Shown piece after piece: positions 17,487 to 27,380 of a DNA stretch of 64,000 nucleotides. The notes beneath the pieces were generated by a model. That model had not been told where the DNA came from. It made no database searches and saw nothing but the letters and a program-made list of their open reading frames with translations. Each line of letters opens with the position of its first letter. Within the stretch, counting starts at the first letter, position 1. Made by a program: the position numbers and the translations under genes. Source of the stretch: Sandaracinus sp964481145. Lineage in GTDB: Bacteria > Myxococcota_A > Polyangia > Polyangiales > Sandaracinaceae. The DNA lies in assembly GCA_964481145.1 (NCBI GenBank), contig CAYZTA010000017.1:1-64000 (forward strand), read 5' to 3'.

Positions 17487-18641
17487 GTGCAAGACACCAG
17501 CGTCTACGTGCATTTCCCTTATTGTCTAAAGAAGTGCCCGTACTGTGACTTCAACTCCTATGGCACCGCCCGGGAAGCGGTCCCTCATGGGGCGTATGCC
17601 GACGCGGTGCTGCGCGAACTCGATGCGCGATCGGACGCTCTTCGCGGACGCAAGCTCGTCTCGATTTTTTTTGGTGGAGGCACTCCTTCGCTCTGGGAGC
17701 CGCGAGAGCTTGGGCGTGTTCTTGCTGGAATTCGGGCTGCATTTCCACAAGCAGAACATGACCTCGAGATCACCGTCGAATGCAATCCGACCTCGCTCGA
17801 TCGCGCGCGCGCGGCGTCATTGCGTAAGGAGGGCGTCAATCGCATCTCGATCGGCGTTCAATCACTCGACGACGATCGGCTCGGATTTCTTGGGCGACTC
17901 CATGATTCGAGCGGTGCGCTTCGCGCGCTCCGTGAAGCTCTCCTCGAAATGGAGCGCGTGAGCGCGGACTTGATGTTCGGCATGCCCAAGCAGCGTGCGT
18001 CTGATTTCACGGCCGAGCTCGAACGTATCCTCGAGACGGGAGTTCGCCATGTGTCGGCATATGCGCTCACCATCGAACCGGGCACGCAATTCGGCGAACT
18101 CCATAAGAAAGGCCGGCTGCCGCTCGCACCCGAAGACGATTACGCCGAGACATTCCTCGCAGCCCGGGCGTGCTTCGCATCTCATGGCTTATCGCATTAC
18201 GAGATCTCGAACTATGCGCATCCCGGCCAAGAATCCCGGCACAACCAGCACTATTGGCGCGGTGGAGATTATCTCGGACTCGGCGCTGGTGCGGTTGGAT
18301 GCTTCAGCTCCGAAAACGGAAGCGCGCGGCGTTGGCGCGACGAACCCCTGCCAGCTCGTTACATCGAGAGCAGCCACGAACTCGAACACGTCGAGACATG
18401 GCACGAGGTCCTCGCACCGGAAGATCGAATCCGCGAAGCGCTGATGCTCGGCTTACGCACGCACGAAGGCGTCGATATGGAAGCCGTGCGTCGGAGGACG
18501 GGGCTCGATCCCGAGGCGGGGCGCGAAGATGCGATCGAGAGGCGCTGCATGCGCGGCGAGCTCGAACGCGACGGCACACGGATGCGCGTGCCGCAAGCCC
18601 ATTGGCTTGCCCTCGATGCGATCGTCACCGATCTCTTTTGA
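17487..18641 (+). CDS. hemW: radical SAM heme chaperone HemW
   Basis: A 384-residue protein starting at GTG 17487. The radical SAM cluster motif is YCLKKCPYCDFNSYG (CxxxCxxC) close to the N-terminus, followed by IFFGGGTPSLW and the TVECNPTSLD and RISIGVQSLDD motifs of the HemN/HemW superfamily. The CPYCDFNSY form and the short N-terminus fit HemW, a heme-binding chaperone, rather than true coproporphyrinogen dehydrogenase HemN (about 450 residues). The C-terminal HemN domain (GLGAGAVGCF, EALMLGLRTHEG) is present. It is cytoplasmic and stands alone, ending 10 bases before a convergent gene. Confidence 0.9.
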   Translation: MQDTSVYVHFPYCLKKCPYCDFNSYGTAREAVPHGAYADAVLRELDARSDALRGRKLVSIFFGGGTPSLWEPRELGRVLAGIRAAFPQAEHDLEITVECNPTSLDRARAASLRKEGVNRISIGVQSLDDDRLGFLGRLHDSSGALRALREALLEMERVSADLMFGMPKQRASDFTAELERILETGVRHVSAYALTIEPGTQFGELHKKGRLPLAPEDDYAETFLAARACFASHGLSHYEISNYAHPGQESRHNQHYWRGGDYLGLGAGAVGCFSSENGSARRWRDEPLPARYIESSHELEHVETWHEVLAPEDRIREALMLGLRTHEGVDMEAVRRRTGLDPEAGREDAIERRCMRGELERDGTRMRVPQAHWLALDAIVTDLF

Positions 18642-18650
18642 TATGTGTGC

Positions 18651-19787
18651 TCAACCGATCGCGGCGCGTGAGATCACGATGCGCTGAATCTCGCTCGTGC
18701 CTTCGTAAATACGAGTCACGCGCACATCGCGATAATGTCGCTCGACATCGTATTCCTTCACGTAACCGTAACCGCCATGAATTTGCACCGCGCGATCACA
18801 CACCCGTCCGGCCGCTTCGGTAGACCATAGCTTGGCCATCGCGGCTTCGCGCGAGAACGGCTGCGCGTGTTCCTTGAGCCACGCCGCGCGCAACGTGAGC
18901 AAGCGCGCGGCATCGAGCTCGGTGCGACCATCCGCAATCATCCACTGAATCGCTTGCTTGTCGGAGATGGACGAGCCGAATGTTTGGCGTTCTTTTGCGT
19001 AGGAGATCGACTTCTCGAGCGCCGCTTCCGCGATGCCGAGCGCCTGGGACGCAATCCCAACCCGCCCTCCATCGAGGGCCATCATCGCGATCTTGAAGCC
19101 GCCGTTCTCTTCACCGAGCAACGCTGTCACCGGAATACGGCAAGCTTCGAAATGCAGAGAGGTCGTGCTCGAACCACGAAGGCCCATCTTGTCTTCGTGA
19201 TGACCCACGCTGAGCCCAGGCGTCCCCTGCTCGACCAAGAAGGCGCTGATGCCACGCGTGCCTTTGCCGCCGGTGCGCGCCCACACCACGAACACGCCCG
19301 CGAAATCGCCGCTCGTGATCCATTGCTTGCTGCCATCGAGCACCCAGTGATGTCCATCGCGGCGCGCCGTCGTCTGCATCGCGCCGGGATCGCTTCCCGC
19401 TTCGGGCTCGCTCAGCGCGAAAGACCCCGCAACCAAAGAGCCATCACAAAGACGCGGCACATACCTTTTGCGCTGTTCGTCATTGCCGAACTTCGTGATG
19501 ACCTCCGCCACCATGTTGCTCACGGCCATCGTCACCGCGCTCGAAGCGCACGCCTTGGCAATCTCGGTCATCGCGAGTGAATACGCGATGACCCCTGCAC
19601 CAGCCCCACCGAGCGCTTCGGGAACGTTGACGCCAAACATCCCGAGCTCGGCGAGCCCACGCAAAATCTCGCGTGGAATCTTGGCGTCGCGATCGATCTC
19701 GCGCGCCTTGGACGCAATCACACGCGACGCAAAATCGCGCGCGGAGTCTTGCACCATTCGCTGTGTTTCATCGAGCTCGAACTCCAT
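18651..19787 (-). CDS. acyl-CoA dehydrogenase (short-chain/butyryl type)
   Basis: A 378-residue FAD flavoprotein. It shows SFALSEPEAGSDPGAMQTTA, WVLDGSKQWITSG and ISAFLVEQGTPGLSVG, and ends in VTRIYEGTSEIQRIVISRA, where the Glu of YEGT is the catalytic base of short- and medium-chain enzymes. It oxidises acyl-CoA to 2-enoyl-CoA and passes electrons to ETF. It is the third gene of a minus-strand group led by a close relative at 20521-21663, with a lipoprotein gene between. About 60 percent identity by eye to that paralogue suggests tandem duplication with different chain preferences. Confidence 0.95.
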   Translation of the reverse strand: MEFELDETQRMVQDSARDFASRVIASKAREIDRDAKIPREILRGLAELGMFGVNVPEALGGAGAGVIAYSLAMTEIAKACASSAVTMAVSNMVAEVITKFGNDEQRKRYVPRLCDGSLVAGSFALSEPEAGSDPGAMQTTARRDGHHWVLDGSKQWITSGDFAGVFVVWARTGGKGTRGISAFLVEQGTPGLSVGHHEDKMGLRGSSTTSLHFEACRIPVTALLGEENGGFKIAMMALDGGRVGIASQALGIAEAALEKSISYAKERQTFGSSISDKQAIQWMIADGRTELDAARLLTLRAAWLKEHAQPFSREAAMAKLWSTEAAGRVCDRAVQIHGGYGYVKEYDVERHYRDVRVTRIYEGTSEIQRIVISRAAIG

Positions 19788-19794
19788 GCTGATC

Positions 19795-20511
19795 TCACTG
19801 AACGAGGAAGGTCACCTTCGCAGCATACGATCCCGGGTCTGGCATCGCGAGGCCCTGCACGGCGTCGATCACGCAATCGAGCGCCGACAGCGAATCGACG
19901 TCGGGAGAGCTCGCACCTGCCGCAATGACACGACCACCGGGCGCCACATACGCCGTCACGCGCGCCCCGCGCACCCCACAACGCTGCGCCAGTTCGGGCG
20001 CTCCACTCAAGAGCGCAGGCCCGACATAGGTCGCCTCCCATGCGATCGGCGCACGCACATCGTCGGGTGGATCGAACGCAAATCCCCAAGAGAATTCCGC
20101 CTCTCCACCCCGTGGTTGTGGAAAGCGGGCACGCGACGCAACTTCGAGAATACAGCGCTCGGCGTGACGGTCACCGAGCGTCGACTGGCTCGGATAGACC
20201 CACGCCACCGTTCCATCGACGTGAATCCGGAACGAGAGCCGCACTTCACCGCCAAGGAATCGCACTTCCGACATGCGCGGCTCGAGACACGCGAAGAACT
20301 GATTCGTGCGTGGCTCGAGCGCATTGTTCACCTGATCCGGTCGAATCGTCCCCAAGAGCCCGGTGATCTCGCTGCCGTCATCTCGCTCTGCCGGACGTTC
20401 ATCACCCGCCGTGGTTGTCCGCTCAGGTGTCTCTGTCGCCTCCGTTGAGGCGCCGCATGCAGCGAGCCACAATCCCAATCCCGCGCTGACAACAAACTTT
20501 GCGACGCGCAT
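19795..20511 (-). CDS. lipoprotein with AgmX/PglI-like C-terminal domain
   Basis: A 238-residue protein with signal FVVSAGLGLWLAAC (lipobox LAAC) and a Thr/Glu-rich linker. Residues about 55-150 (FACLEPRMSEVRFLGGEVRL, HVDGTVAWVYPSQSTLGDRH, AERCILEVASRARFPQPRGG) follow the myxobacterial AgmX/PglI C-terminal pattern: xxCxxR, a TonB-like beta strand, then CIxxxxxxxxFPxPxGG. A second, similar segment with DCVIDAVQGLAMPDPG follows, so the domain appears twice. It lies between two acyl-CoA dehydrogenase genes, 8 and 10 bases away, so it is probably co-transcribed. Its role is unknown. Confidence 0.7.
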   Translation of the reverse strand: MRVAKFVVSAGLGLWLAACGASTEATETPERTTTAGDERPAERDDGSEITGLLGTIRPDQVNNALEPRTNQFFACLEPRMSEVRFLGGEVRLSFRIHVDGTVAWVYPSQSTLGDRHAERCILEVASRARFPQPRGGEAEFSWGFAFDPPDDVRAPIAWEATYVGPALLSGAPELAQRCGVRGARVTAYVAPGGRVIAAGASSPDVDSLSALDCVIDAVQGLAMPDPGSYAAKVTFLVQ

Positions 20512-20520
20512 GCATCCCCC

Positions 20521-21663
20521 TCAAGACTTGAGCGCATTGGCAGCGATCACGATCCGCTGAATCTCGCTCGTTCCTTCGTAAATCTCGGTAATGCGCGCAT
20601 CCCGATAATGTCGCTCGACATCATATTCTGTCGAATATCCATATCCGCCATGAATCTGAATGGCCTTGTGAGTAATCCGAGTCGCCGCCTCCGACGCAAA
20701 GAGCTTCGCCATGGCCGACTGTTGCGTGTGGCGCACGCCCTGATCCTTCATCCACGCCGCGCGCAACGTGAGTAGACGTGCCGCGTCGAGCTCGGTCGAC
20801 ATATCGGCGATCATGAACTGGATCGCCTGCTTGTTCGCGATCGGCTCACCGAAGGCCTTGCGCTCTTTGCTGTAGGCGATCGCCTTTTCGAGTGCAGCAC
20901 GCGCAATGCCGAGGGCCTGGGATGCGATGCCGATGCGTCCGCCATCGAGCGTCGACATCGCGATCTTGAAGCCCTGCCCCGCTTCGCCGAGCTGCTGAGA
21001 CTTCGGGACCTTGCAGTTCTCGAAATACACCGTGCACGAATGCGCCGCGTGGATGCCGAGCTTGTGATCCCGCGGGTTCTGCGTGAAGCCAGGGGTTCCT
21101 TTCTTCACGATGAGCGCCGTCGTCCCGCGCGCCCCCGCAGCGCGATCGTTCGAGACGAACAGGATGATCGTGTCCGCATGCGGACCGTTCGTGATCCAAT
21201 TCTTCGCGCCATTGACGATCCAGTGATCGCCCTTGTCTTCGGCCACCGTCTCCATGTGGCTCGCATCGCTTCCCGACGCGGGCTCGGTCAGTCCGAAGCA
21301 ACCGAGTTCACGTCCACTGGCGAGCGGAGCCAAGAACTCTTTCTTCTGCGCCTCACTGCCAAATTTATGGAGAGGATCGCAGACAAGCGAGTTGTTCACC
21401 GACATGATGACGCCGGTCGACGCGCACGCGCGGGAGATCTCCTCCATCGCGAGCGCATACGACACCGTGTCCGCGCCGGCTCCGCCATACGCCTCGGGAA
21501 TCGCGACGCCCATCAGCCCGAGCTCGCTCATCCGCCGGACCAACTCGGCCGGCCAACGCCCTTCTTTGTCCAGCTCACGGGCTTTGGGCTCGACCTCGCG
21601 AATCGCGAAATCGCGCGCCAGTTGTTGGACCATCTTCTGTTCTTCGGTGCGCTCGAACTGCAT
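20521..21663 (-). CDS. acyl-CoA dehydrogenase (short-chain/butyryl type)
   Basis: A 380-residue flavoprotein with all acyl-CoA dehydrogenase marks: CFGLTEPASGSDASHMETVA, WIVNGAKNWITNG, TTALIVKKGTPGF, IGIASQALGIARAALEKAIA and the C-terminal ITEIYEGTSEIQRIVIAANA with the catalytic Glu. It is the leading gene of a three-gene minus-strand set ending with a paralogue. Function in fatty-acid or branched-chain acyl-CoA oxidation is likely; the exact substrate cannot be read from the sequence. tRNA-Gly(CCC) lies about 100 bases upstream on the other strand. Confidence 0.95.
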   Translation of the reverse strand: MQFERTEEQKMVQQLARDFAIREVEPKARELDKEGRWPAELVRRMSELGLMGVAIPEAYGGAGADTVSYALAMEEISRACASTGVIMSVNNSLVCDPLHKFGSEAQKKEFLAPLASGRELGCFGLTEPASGSDASHMETVAEDKGDHWIVNGAKNWITNGPHADTIILFVSNDRAAGARGTTALIVKKGTPGFTQNPRDHKLGIHAAHSCTVYFENCKVPKSQQLGEAGQGFKIAMSTLDGGRIGIASQALGIARAALEKAIAYSKERKAFGEPIANKQAIQFMIADMSTELDAARLLTLRAAWMKDQGVRHTQQSAMAKLFASEAATRITHKAIQIHGGYGYSTEYDVERHYRDARITEIYEGTSEIQRIVIAANALKS

Positions 21664-21757
21664 AGGGCCACGAATCTAAAGGCCAGAACCCCCCGAGGGC
21701 AAGACGAACGAGGCCGCTTGACGCCGAAGCCCCGATTCGTTAGTGATGGCGCATCTC

Positions 21758-21830
<73 letters not shown>

Positions 21831-21860
21831 TTCACGAACTTTTTTGATTGGCGACTTCGC

Positions 21861-23108
21861 TCACCGAGCCCTCGCGCGCATGGTCGACTCGCCAGTCGCC
21901 GCTTCCATGGCGTCGACCTCGGCGAGACGCAGCGCCTCCTCGCGGTCGATCCTCTCTTTTCGAAGTTCGCGCGCCGCGCGCACTGCGTCGATCACCTCGA
22001 ACACCTCGACCTCGCCCCCCCGATAAGCGAACTCCGCCATCTCCCCGAGGATCGGCAAACGCTCGACCACGCCGCGCTCGAACGCCGAGAGCGCCTCACG
22101 GCGGTGTGCGATGACGCGACGTGCGCGCGCAAGCGCGGATGCGAGCTCGATTCGTGTCGCGTCCTCCGTGGTCTCCGCGGCATCGACCTCTCGTTCGGCA
22201 CGCTCGATCGCGCCCTGGTTCGCGTCGAAGAAAGGCAACGGCATCGACACTCCACCGAGCAAATATCCACCTTCGGGATCGGTCGAGATGACCGTGCCAA
22301 GCGAAAGCTCGATCGGCGGGATGGCGAGGATTCGTTCTGCAGCGAGCCGCGCCTCGGCCACGACACGACCTCGGCGCGCGGTCTCGAGTAGCGGATGCGA
22401 TGGACGCTCTTCGAGCTCGGTGTCTGGAATGGCGAAATCCGAGAGTTTCCCGCCTGCGCGAGGAAACCAACCCGGCACGCCGAGCAGTGCCGCGATGCGT
22501 CCCGCGGATGCGGCCTCTTCGGCACTCGCCGCGTCACGCTCGGCGCGCACCGAAGCGAGCTCTCCCTCGATGCGCACGACATCCCAACGGCGCCCCGCGC
22601 CCGCTTGAGCTCGCCCTCGCACGATCTCAGCGAGCCGCTCCATCGATGCCTCAGCCTCCGAGAGCACGACGGATCGCTCCTGCGCCGCGAGCAGTTCGAT
22701 GAACGCGCGACGCACTTCGAGCCCCAACGCCGCACGAAGCGCATCAAGCTCGGCATGCGCGAGATCGAGCCGAGCGCGCGCCGCATCCACACGGCGATCG
22801 ATCTGTCCAGGCCACATGAGCGGCTGCGATAGACGGATTTCCTGCTGCGACCCTCCGTTGGTTTCGATCCCACCCACGATGCCCGCAAATTCATACGAAA
22901 GAGTGGGATTCGGGTGTTGTCCAGCCGCGCGTACATCGCCGTGAAAGGCCTCCGCGAGCGCACTCTGGACCCTCACGCGAGGCGCGCGCTCGACACGTTC
23001 GAGAAGCTCATCGAGGGTGACGACGTCCGCCTCCTGCGCTCGAGCAATCGCGACCATTTCGAATGATGCTGCGACGATCAGCACCATGAGGATCGCCCCT
23101 CTCATCAT
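21861..23108 (-). CDS. outer membrane channel of heavy-metal RND efflux (CzcC-like)
   Basis: A 415-residue TolC-family protein with signal peptide ILMVLIVAASFEMVAIARAQ. It has the two-fold helical repeat of the family: GQHPNPTLSYEFAG and RLSQPLMWPGQIDRRVDAAR in the first half, and LGGVSMPLPFFDANQGAIER in the second. It forms the outer membrane and periplasmic tunnel of a tripartite efflux pump. Its ATG overlaps the pump gene stop by 4 bases (ATGA), and it is the last gene of the adaptor-pump-channel operon. Length matches CzcC (about 415). Confidence 0.88.
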   Translation of the reverse strand: MMRGAILMVLIVAASFEMVAIARAQEADVVTLDELLERVERAPRVRVQSALAEAFHGDVRAAGQHPNPTLSYEFAGIVGGIETNGGSQQEIRLSQPLMWPGQIDRRVDAARARLDLAHAELDALRAALGLEVRRAFIELLAAQERSVVLSEAEASMERLAEIVRGRAQAGAGRRWDVVRIEGELASVRAERDAASAEEAASAGRIAALLGVPGWFPRAGGKLSDFAIPDTELEERPSHPLLETARRGRVVAEARLAAERILAIPPIELSLGTVISTDPEGGYLLGGVSMPLPFFDANQGAIERAEREVDAAETTEDATRIELASALARARRVIAHRREALSAFERGVVERLPILGEMAEFAYRGGEVEVFEVIDAVRAARELRKERIDREEALRLAEVDAMEAATGESTMRARAR

Positions 23109-26100
23109 GAGACGACTCCCTCGTCCATGTCTTCCTCATCTCCTCCCTTGGCGTCACCTCGTCGCGCGATGAAGGTGTAAAGCACGGGCAACACGAAGAG
23201 GGCCATGAAGCATGTCGTGGCCATGCCGCCGATGAGCACCAGCGCGAATGGCCTCGATGTCTCGGCGCCCATTCCTTGCGAAATTGCCATTGGCAAGAGC
23301 CCCAGCATCGCGAGCAGCGTCGTCATGAGCACCGCCCGGAACCGCATGATCGCCCCCCTCGCCGCAGCCTCCCGCAGCGGCATTCCTTTCGCGTGCAGCT
23401 CATCGATCGCACCCACCACGAGCAAACACGCAAGCGCCACCTGACCCAGCAGCGCGATGAAGCCGATCATCGCGCTCACCGAGAGGTTCACGCCCGAGAG
23501 CGCCAAGACGAAGACGCCTCCGGTCAGCGACGCGGGTGTGACCAGAAGCACCGCGAAGGCCCCGCGAGCAGAACCCAATGCGAGATAGAGCAGCGCAAGG
23601 ACCAAGAGCACCGCGAGAGGAATCACGGTCGAGAGGCGGGCCATCGCGCGCGCTTGGTTTTCGAACTCACCACCCCAACGAAACGTGGTTCCATCGGGCA
23701 AATCGACGCTGCGATCGACCGCGGCGATGGCATCGGCCACGACCGAGCCCAGATCACGCCCCTCGACGTTGAACTTGAGCGCCAGCATCCTCGCGTTGTC
23801 CTCGCGCACGATCGACGCCCTTCCGGGCGTGATTCCGATCGTGGCCAAGTCTCCGAGCGGAACGCGTGCACCTCCCGGCGCGGCGAGGGTGATCTCTCGA
23901 ATTCGCCCGACATCCGAACGCTCAGCGGCGGGCAGACGCAGCCGGATGGGCACTTGTCTCTCTCCTTCCCAGAGAGAGCCGACCATCGTCCCTGCAAGCG
24001 CTGTTTCGATGGTGTGTTGCGCACTCTCCATCGAGATCCCCGATTGCGCGAGCCGATCGCGATCTGGCACGAGCTCGAGCTGAGGAATGCTCCGATCACG
24101 ATAGAGCGCAGCATCGACGACCCCAGGAACACGACGGACCACCTCGAGTGCTTGGAGAAGATGCCCGCGCATCATCTCGAGATCCGTCCCGAAGATTTTG
24201 AGCACGACCTGTCCACGTACACCGCTGATCGACTCCTCCACGCTGTCGCGGATCGGCTGAGAGAAGTTGAAGCGGGCTCCAGGAATGCTCTCGAGCGAGA
24301 GGCGCATCTGCTCTTGGAGGCGCTCTTTGGTCATCCCCTCGCGCCACGTGTCTCGCGGATGCAACCGAACGAAGGTCGCGCCCATATTGACGCTCTCGTT
24401 GTCGGTTCCGTCTTCGGGCCTCCCTTGCTTGGTGTCGACCTCGAGCACCTCGGGGAACTCGAGCAATCGGCGTCGCACTTCGAGCAGCACGCGCTGACCG
24501 CTCGGGAGCGAGATGCTGGTCGGGAGCTCGACGAACACATTGATGTCGCCTTCATCGAGCTCGGGAAGGAACTCGGTGCCGAGGCCCCTCATGATGAGGC
24601 CGCCCGTCAAGAGCAATGTCGCTGTCATTGCCACCGCCACGAGACGACGCTCCACCATCCATTGCACCGCGCGTGCGTAGAGCGCTCGGAGCACCCGAAT
24701 GAACACCGGCTCTCCCTTGGCCTTGTCATGGCTCGTGGCGCCGCGCTTGGGCTTGAGCAACAACGCGGCGAGCGCGGGGACCGTCGTCAGAGAAAATGCG
24801 AGCGCGCCGAGCAACGCGAACGTGTAAGTGAGCGCGAGCGGACGAAAGATGCGCCCTTCCACGCGCTCGAGACTGAAAACCGGAATGAGCGCCGCGACGA
24901 TGATCGCCATCGCAAAGAGCGTGGGTCGCGCGACCTCGTGTGCGGCGCTTGCGATGAGCTTGAGACGTTCACGCGTGGTGCGAGGAGGACTCTCCTCCAA
25001 GCGGTGCACCACGTTCTCGATCAAGATGACGGCGCCATCGACCAGAATGCCGAAATCGATCGCGCCCATCGAGATGAGATTCGCCGGCAAGCCCATGGCG
25101 TAGAGCCCGATGAACGCGACCAAGAGCGCGAGCGGGATCACTGCGCCCACGATCAGCGAACCGCGCAAGCTGCGCAGGAAGAGCCAGACGACGCTCACGC
25201 AGAGGAGCGCTCCTTCGAGCAGCGAGTGATGCACGGTCTCGAGCGTGTGCCCGACGAGCACCGCGCGATCGTAGAAGGGCACGATCTGCATGCCATCAGG
25301 CAGCTCGTCTCGATTGATCTCGAGCACCGCATGATGAATGCCGTCCAGGACGACGCTCGGGTTTTCACCGCGGCGCATGAACACCACGCCCTCGACGCTC
25401 TCGAGCTCTTCACCGTATCCAGCCGCGCCCTGCCGTGGAACATGCGAGACGACCACGCGTGCGACATCGCCCACCGTGAGTGGAGTCCCGTTCTCGGCGC
25501 GCAATACGGCGCTCTGAATATCACGCGGGCTCGTGAACGCTCCGACTCCTCGCACGACGAGTTGCTGATCGCCCTGACGCAAAAAGCCACCGCCCGAGTT
25601 GCGGCTCGCACCTGCGATCGCTTCCTCGACATCATCCAACGTGAGTCCCCACGCGTGCATCCTCGAGGGGTCGACCTCGACGTGGATCTCACGAAGGAAA
25701 CCTCCGCGCCCAACCACATCGGCGACACCAGGAATTCGTCGGAGCCGAGGTCCGATATTCCACTCCTGCTCGCTGCGACGCTCGGCCAAGGTATGGCGAT
25801 CGGACACCACTCGGTAATGGAAGATCTGCCCGAGCGGGGTCGCATCGGGACCGAGCTCGGGGAGAACACCGTCAGGCAGCTCGGCCGTGCGCAAGCGCTG
25901 CTCGACGAGTACCCGCGCACGAAACGGATCGGCTCCGTCTTCGAACGTGAGATAGATGAGCGAGAGGCCGAAGAGGCTCTCGCTTCGCGATCCGATCATC
26001 CCCGGCGTGCCGTTCAACGCACGCTCGAGGGGGATCGTGATCTGTCGCTCGATTTCGGGTGGTGCGAGCCCTGGCATCTGAGTGATGACAGGGACCTGTA

Positions 26101-26233
26101 GGTTGGTGACGTCGGGAAAGGCCTCGACGGGCGTCCGCATCTGCGCCTGGATCCCCAGCGCCGCGATGGCACACGTCGCAACCAAGGCCGCCACACGATA
26201 GCGGACGCAAAGATCGATCAATCGCGCAAGCAA
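23105..26233 (-). CDS. heavy-metal efflux RND pump (CzcA-like)
   Basis: A 1042-residue HME-RND transporter, apparently starting at TTG 26233. It has 12 helices and two large periplasmic loops. The proton-relay motif in helix 4 reads AIDFGILVDGAVILIENVVH, the DFGxxVDGAxxxxEN form of divalent-cation pumps (Zn, Co, Cd, Ni), unlike the copper/silver CusA form. Other family marks are QMPGLAPPEIERQITIPLE and NSGGGFLRQGDQQLVVRGVG. It exports metal ions by proton antiport. The adaptor gene lies 22 bases upstream and the channel gene overlaps downstream. The metal assignment is from the motif only. Confidence 0.92.
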   Translation of the reverse strand: MLARLIDLCVRYRVAALVATCAIAALGIQAQMRTPVEAFPDVTNLQVPVITQMPGLAPPEIERQITIPLERALNGTPGMIGSRSESLFGLSLIYLTFEDGADPFRARVLVEQRLRTAELPDGVLPELGPDATPLGQIFHYRVVSDRHTLAERRSEQEWNIGPRLRRIPGVADVVGRGGFLREIHVEVDPSRMHAWGLTLDDVEEAIAGASRNSGGGFLRQGDQQLVVRGVGAFTSPRDIQSAVLRAENGTPLTVGDVARVVVSHVPRQGAAGYGEELESVEGVVFMRRGENPSVVLDGIHHAVLEINRDELPDGMQIVPFYDRAVLVGHTLETVHHSLLEGALLCVSVVWLFLRSLRGSLIVGAVIPLALLVAFIGLYAMGLPANLISMGAIDFGILVDGAVILIENVVHRLEESPPRTTRERLKLIASAAHEVARPTLFAMAIIVAALIPVFSLERVEGRIFRPLALTYTFALLGALAFSLTTVPALAALLLKPKRGATSHDKAKGEPVFIRVLRALYARAVQWMVERRLVAVAMTATLLLTGGLIMRGLGTEFLPELDEGDINVFVELPTSISLPSGQRVLLEVRRRLLEFPEVLEVDTKQGRPEDGTDNESVNMGATFVRLHPRDTWREGMTKERLQEQMRLSLESIPGARFNFSQPIRDSVEESISGVRGQVVLKIFGTDLEMMRGHLLQALEVVRRVPGVVDAALYRDRSIPQLELVPDRDRLAQSGISMESAQHTIETALAGTMVGSLWEGERQVPIRLRLPAAERSDVGRIREITLAAPGGARVPLGDLATIGITPGRASIVREDNARMLALKFNVEGRDLGSVVADAIAAVDRSVDLPDGTTFRWGGEFENQARAMARLSTVIPLAVLLVLALLYLALGSARGAFAVLLVTPASLTGGVFVLALSGVNLSVSAMIGFIALLGQVALACLLVVGAIDELHAKGMPLREAAARGAIMRFRAVLMTTLLAMLGLLPMAISQGMGAETSRPFALVLIGGMATTCFMALFVLPVLYTFIARRGDAKGGDEEDMDEGVVS

Positions 26234-26255
26234 AGCCGCTCTCCGTGGTCAATTT

Positions 26256-27380
26256 TCACAGCAAAAGATCTGCTGCCCCGTCGAGCAACAGCGCGCCTTC
26301 GACGACAGCACGCTCTCCGGGCTCGAGACCGGAGAGCACCGGCACGTGTCCATCGATCGGCGGTCCCACCGTGACTTCGCGACGCGAATAGCGACCTCCG
26401 CCTTGGTCCAAGTAAACCACCGTGTGCTGTCCGTCTCGCACCAGAACTGCGCTGCTCGGCAGCACGATGCCTTCGTCGACCAGCGCGATCGAAACCCTCC
26501 CAAAGAGCCCCGAACGCAAACTCGCCGGCACCTCCTCGAGCTCGATCCGAACCGGCACGGTCCGCATTCCCGCGGTCACGATCGGCGCCACATGCGTGAC
26601 ACGCCCTCGCAACGTGCCTTCGATCGAAGGAAACACGACAGAAGCCGTTGCTCCCACTCGAACCAAGGCCGCATCGCGATCGAAGACCTCCGCGACAACG
26701 CCGATCCCACTCGGATCACCGATCTCGACCAGCTCCTCCGCTCCCGGTTCGACCGCCATCCCCACCACGGCTCGACGAGAAAGCACAGTCCCCGAGATCG
26801 GCGCTCGCAACACCACATCTCCCCCTGCACCTCCACCCACGATCGAGACCGCGGTGCGCGCACGGGCGAGCTCGATCTCGAGCTCGGCCACGCGAACATC
26901 CGCGGCGCGGCGTTCGCGCTCGGTTCCAACGCCTCGCTCGAGCATCTCGGCGCTGCGACGCGCCTCAGCAAGCGCATTCGAGAGCGCTGCACGGGCGGCC
27001 GCGAGCTGCGCGCGTGTCGCGGCAGCGTCAGGAGAGCGCAACGTCAAGAGGGGAGCGCCCATGGTGACCGTGTCACCCACCCGAACGTGCACCTGGACGA
27101 TTCTCCCCGACACCGGGGTGCCAATTTCTGCGATGGCCCCCTCGCGAAATGCAACCCGTGCTGGAGCACGAAGCGCGGTCACGTCGCGCGAAGGCCGGAT
27201 CACATCGCTTCGAACGAAGTGTCGTGCTTCGTCCGAGAGATGCACATCGCTCTCTTCGCTCGAGGCGGCACTCGCTGGGCTTTCTTCGGGTCCTTGTCCC
27301 CCTTCACCCCGAGCGACCGAATGATCGCAAGCCATCAATCCGAGAACGAGGAGCAAGCTCGAAACAACAGAGCGCTTCAT
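26256..27380 (-). CDS. RND efflux periplasmic adaptor (CzcB-like), lipoprotein
   Basis: A 374-residue membrane-fusion protein. The ATG at 27380 gives signal SVVSSLLLVLGLMAC, a lipobox. The lipoyl halves read GTPVSGRIVQVHVRVGDTV and VLRAPISGTVLSRRAVVGMA and flank an alpha-hairpin (residues about 125-190). A beta-barrel (ASVVFPSIEGTLRGRVTHVA) and membrane-proximal domain follow. It bridges the RND pump and the outer membrane channel. It is the first gene of the operon. No N-terminal His-rich metal-binding extension like that of classical CzcB is seen. An inverted repeat 100 bases upstream may control the operon. Confidence 0.9.
   Translation of the reverse strand: MKRSVVSSLLLVLGLMACDHSVARGEGGQGPEESPASAASSEESDVHLSDEARHFVRSDVIRPSRDVTALRAPARVAFREGAIAEIGTPVSGRIVQVHVRVGDTVTMGAPLLTLRSPDAAATRAQLAAARAALSNALAEARRSAEMLERGVGTERERRAADVRVAELEIELARARTAVSIVGGGAGGDVVLRAPISGTVLSRRAVVGMAVEPGAEELVEIGDPSGIGVVAEVFDRDAALVRVGATASVVFPSIEGTLRGRVTHVAPIVTAGMRTVPVRIELEEVPASLRSGLFGRVSIALVDEGIVLPSSAVLVRDGQHTVVYLDQGGGRYSRREVTVGPPIDGHVPVLSGLEPGERAVVEGALLLDGAADLLL

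Noticed and set aside
18651..21663. Idea that the two acyl-CoA dehydrogenases are a recent duplication by repeat
   Set aside because: They differ throughout at the protein level and are separated by an unrelated gene, so any duplication is old.
23276..26101. Very long plus-strand open frame (about 940 codons)
   Set aside because: It is exactly antisense to the metal-efflux pump gene, has an odd Arg/His/Glu-rich composition and no motif. It arises from the GC-rich codon pattern of the real gene.
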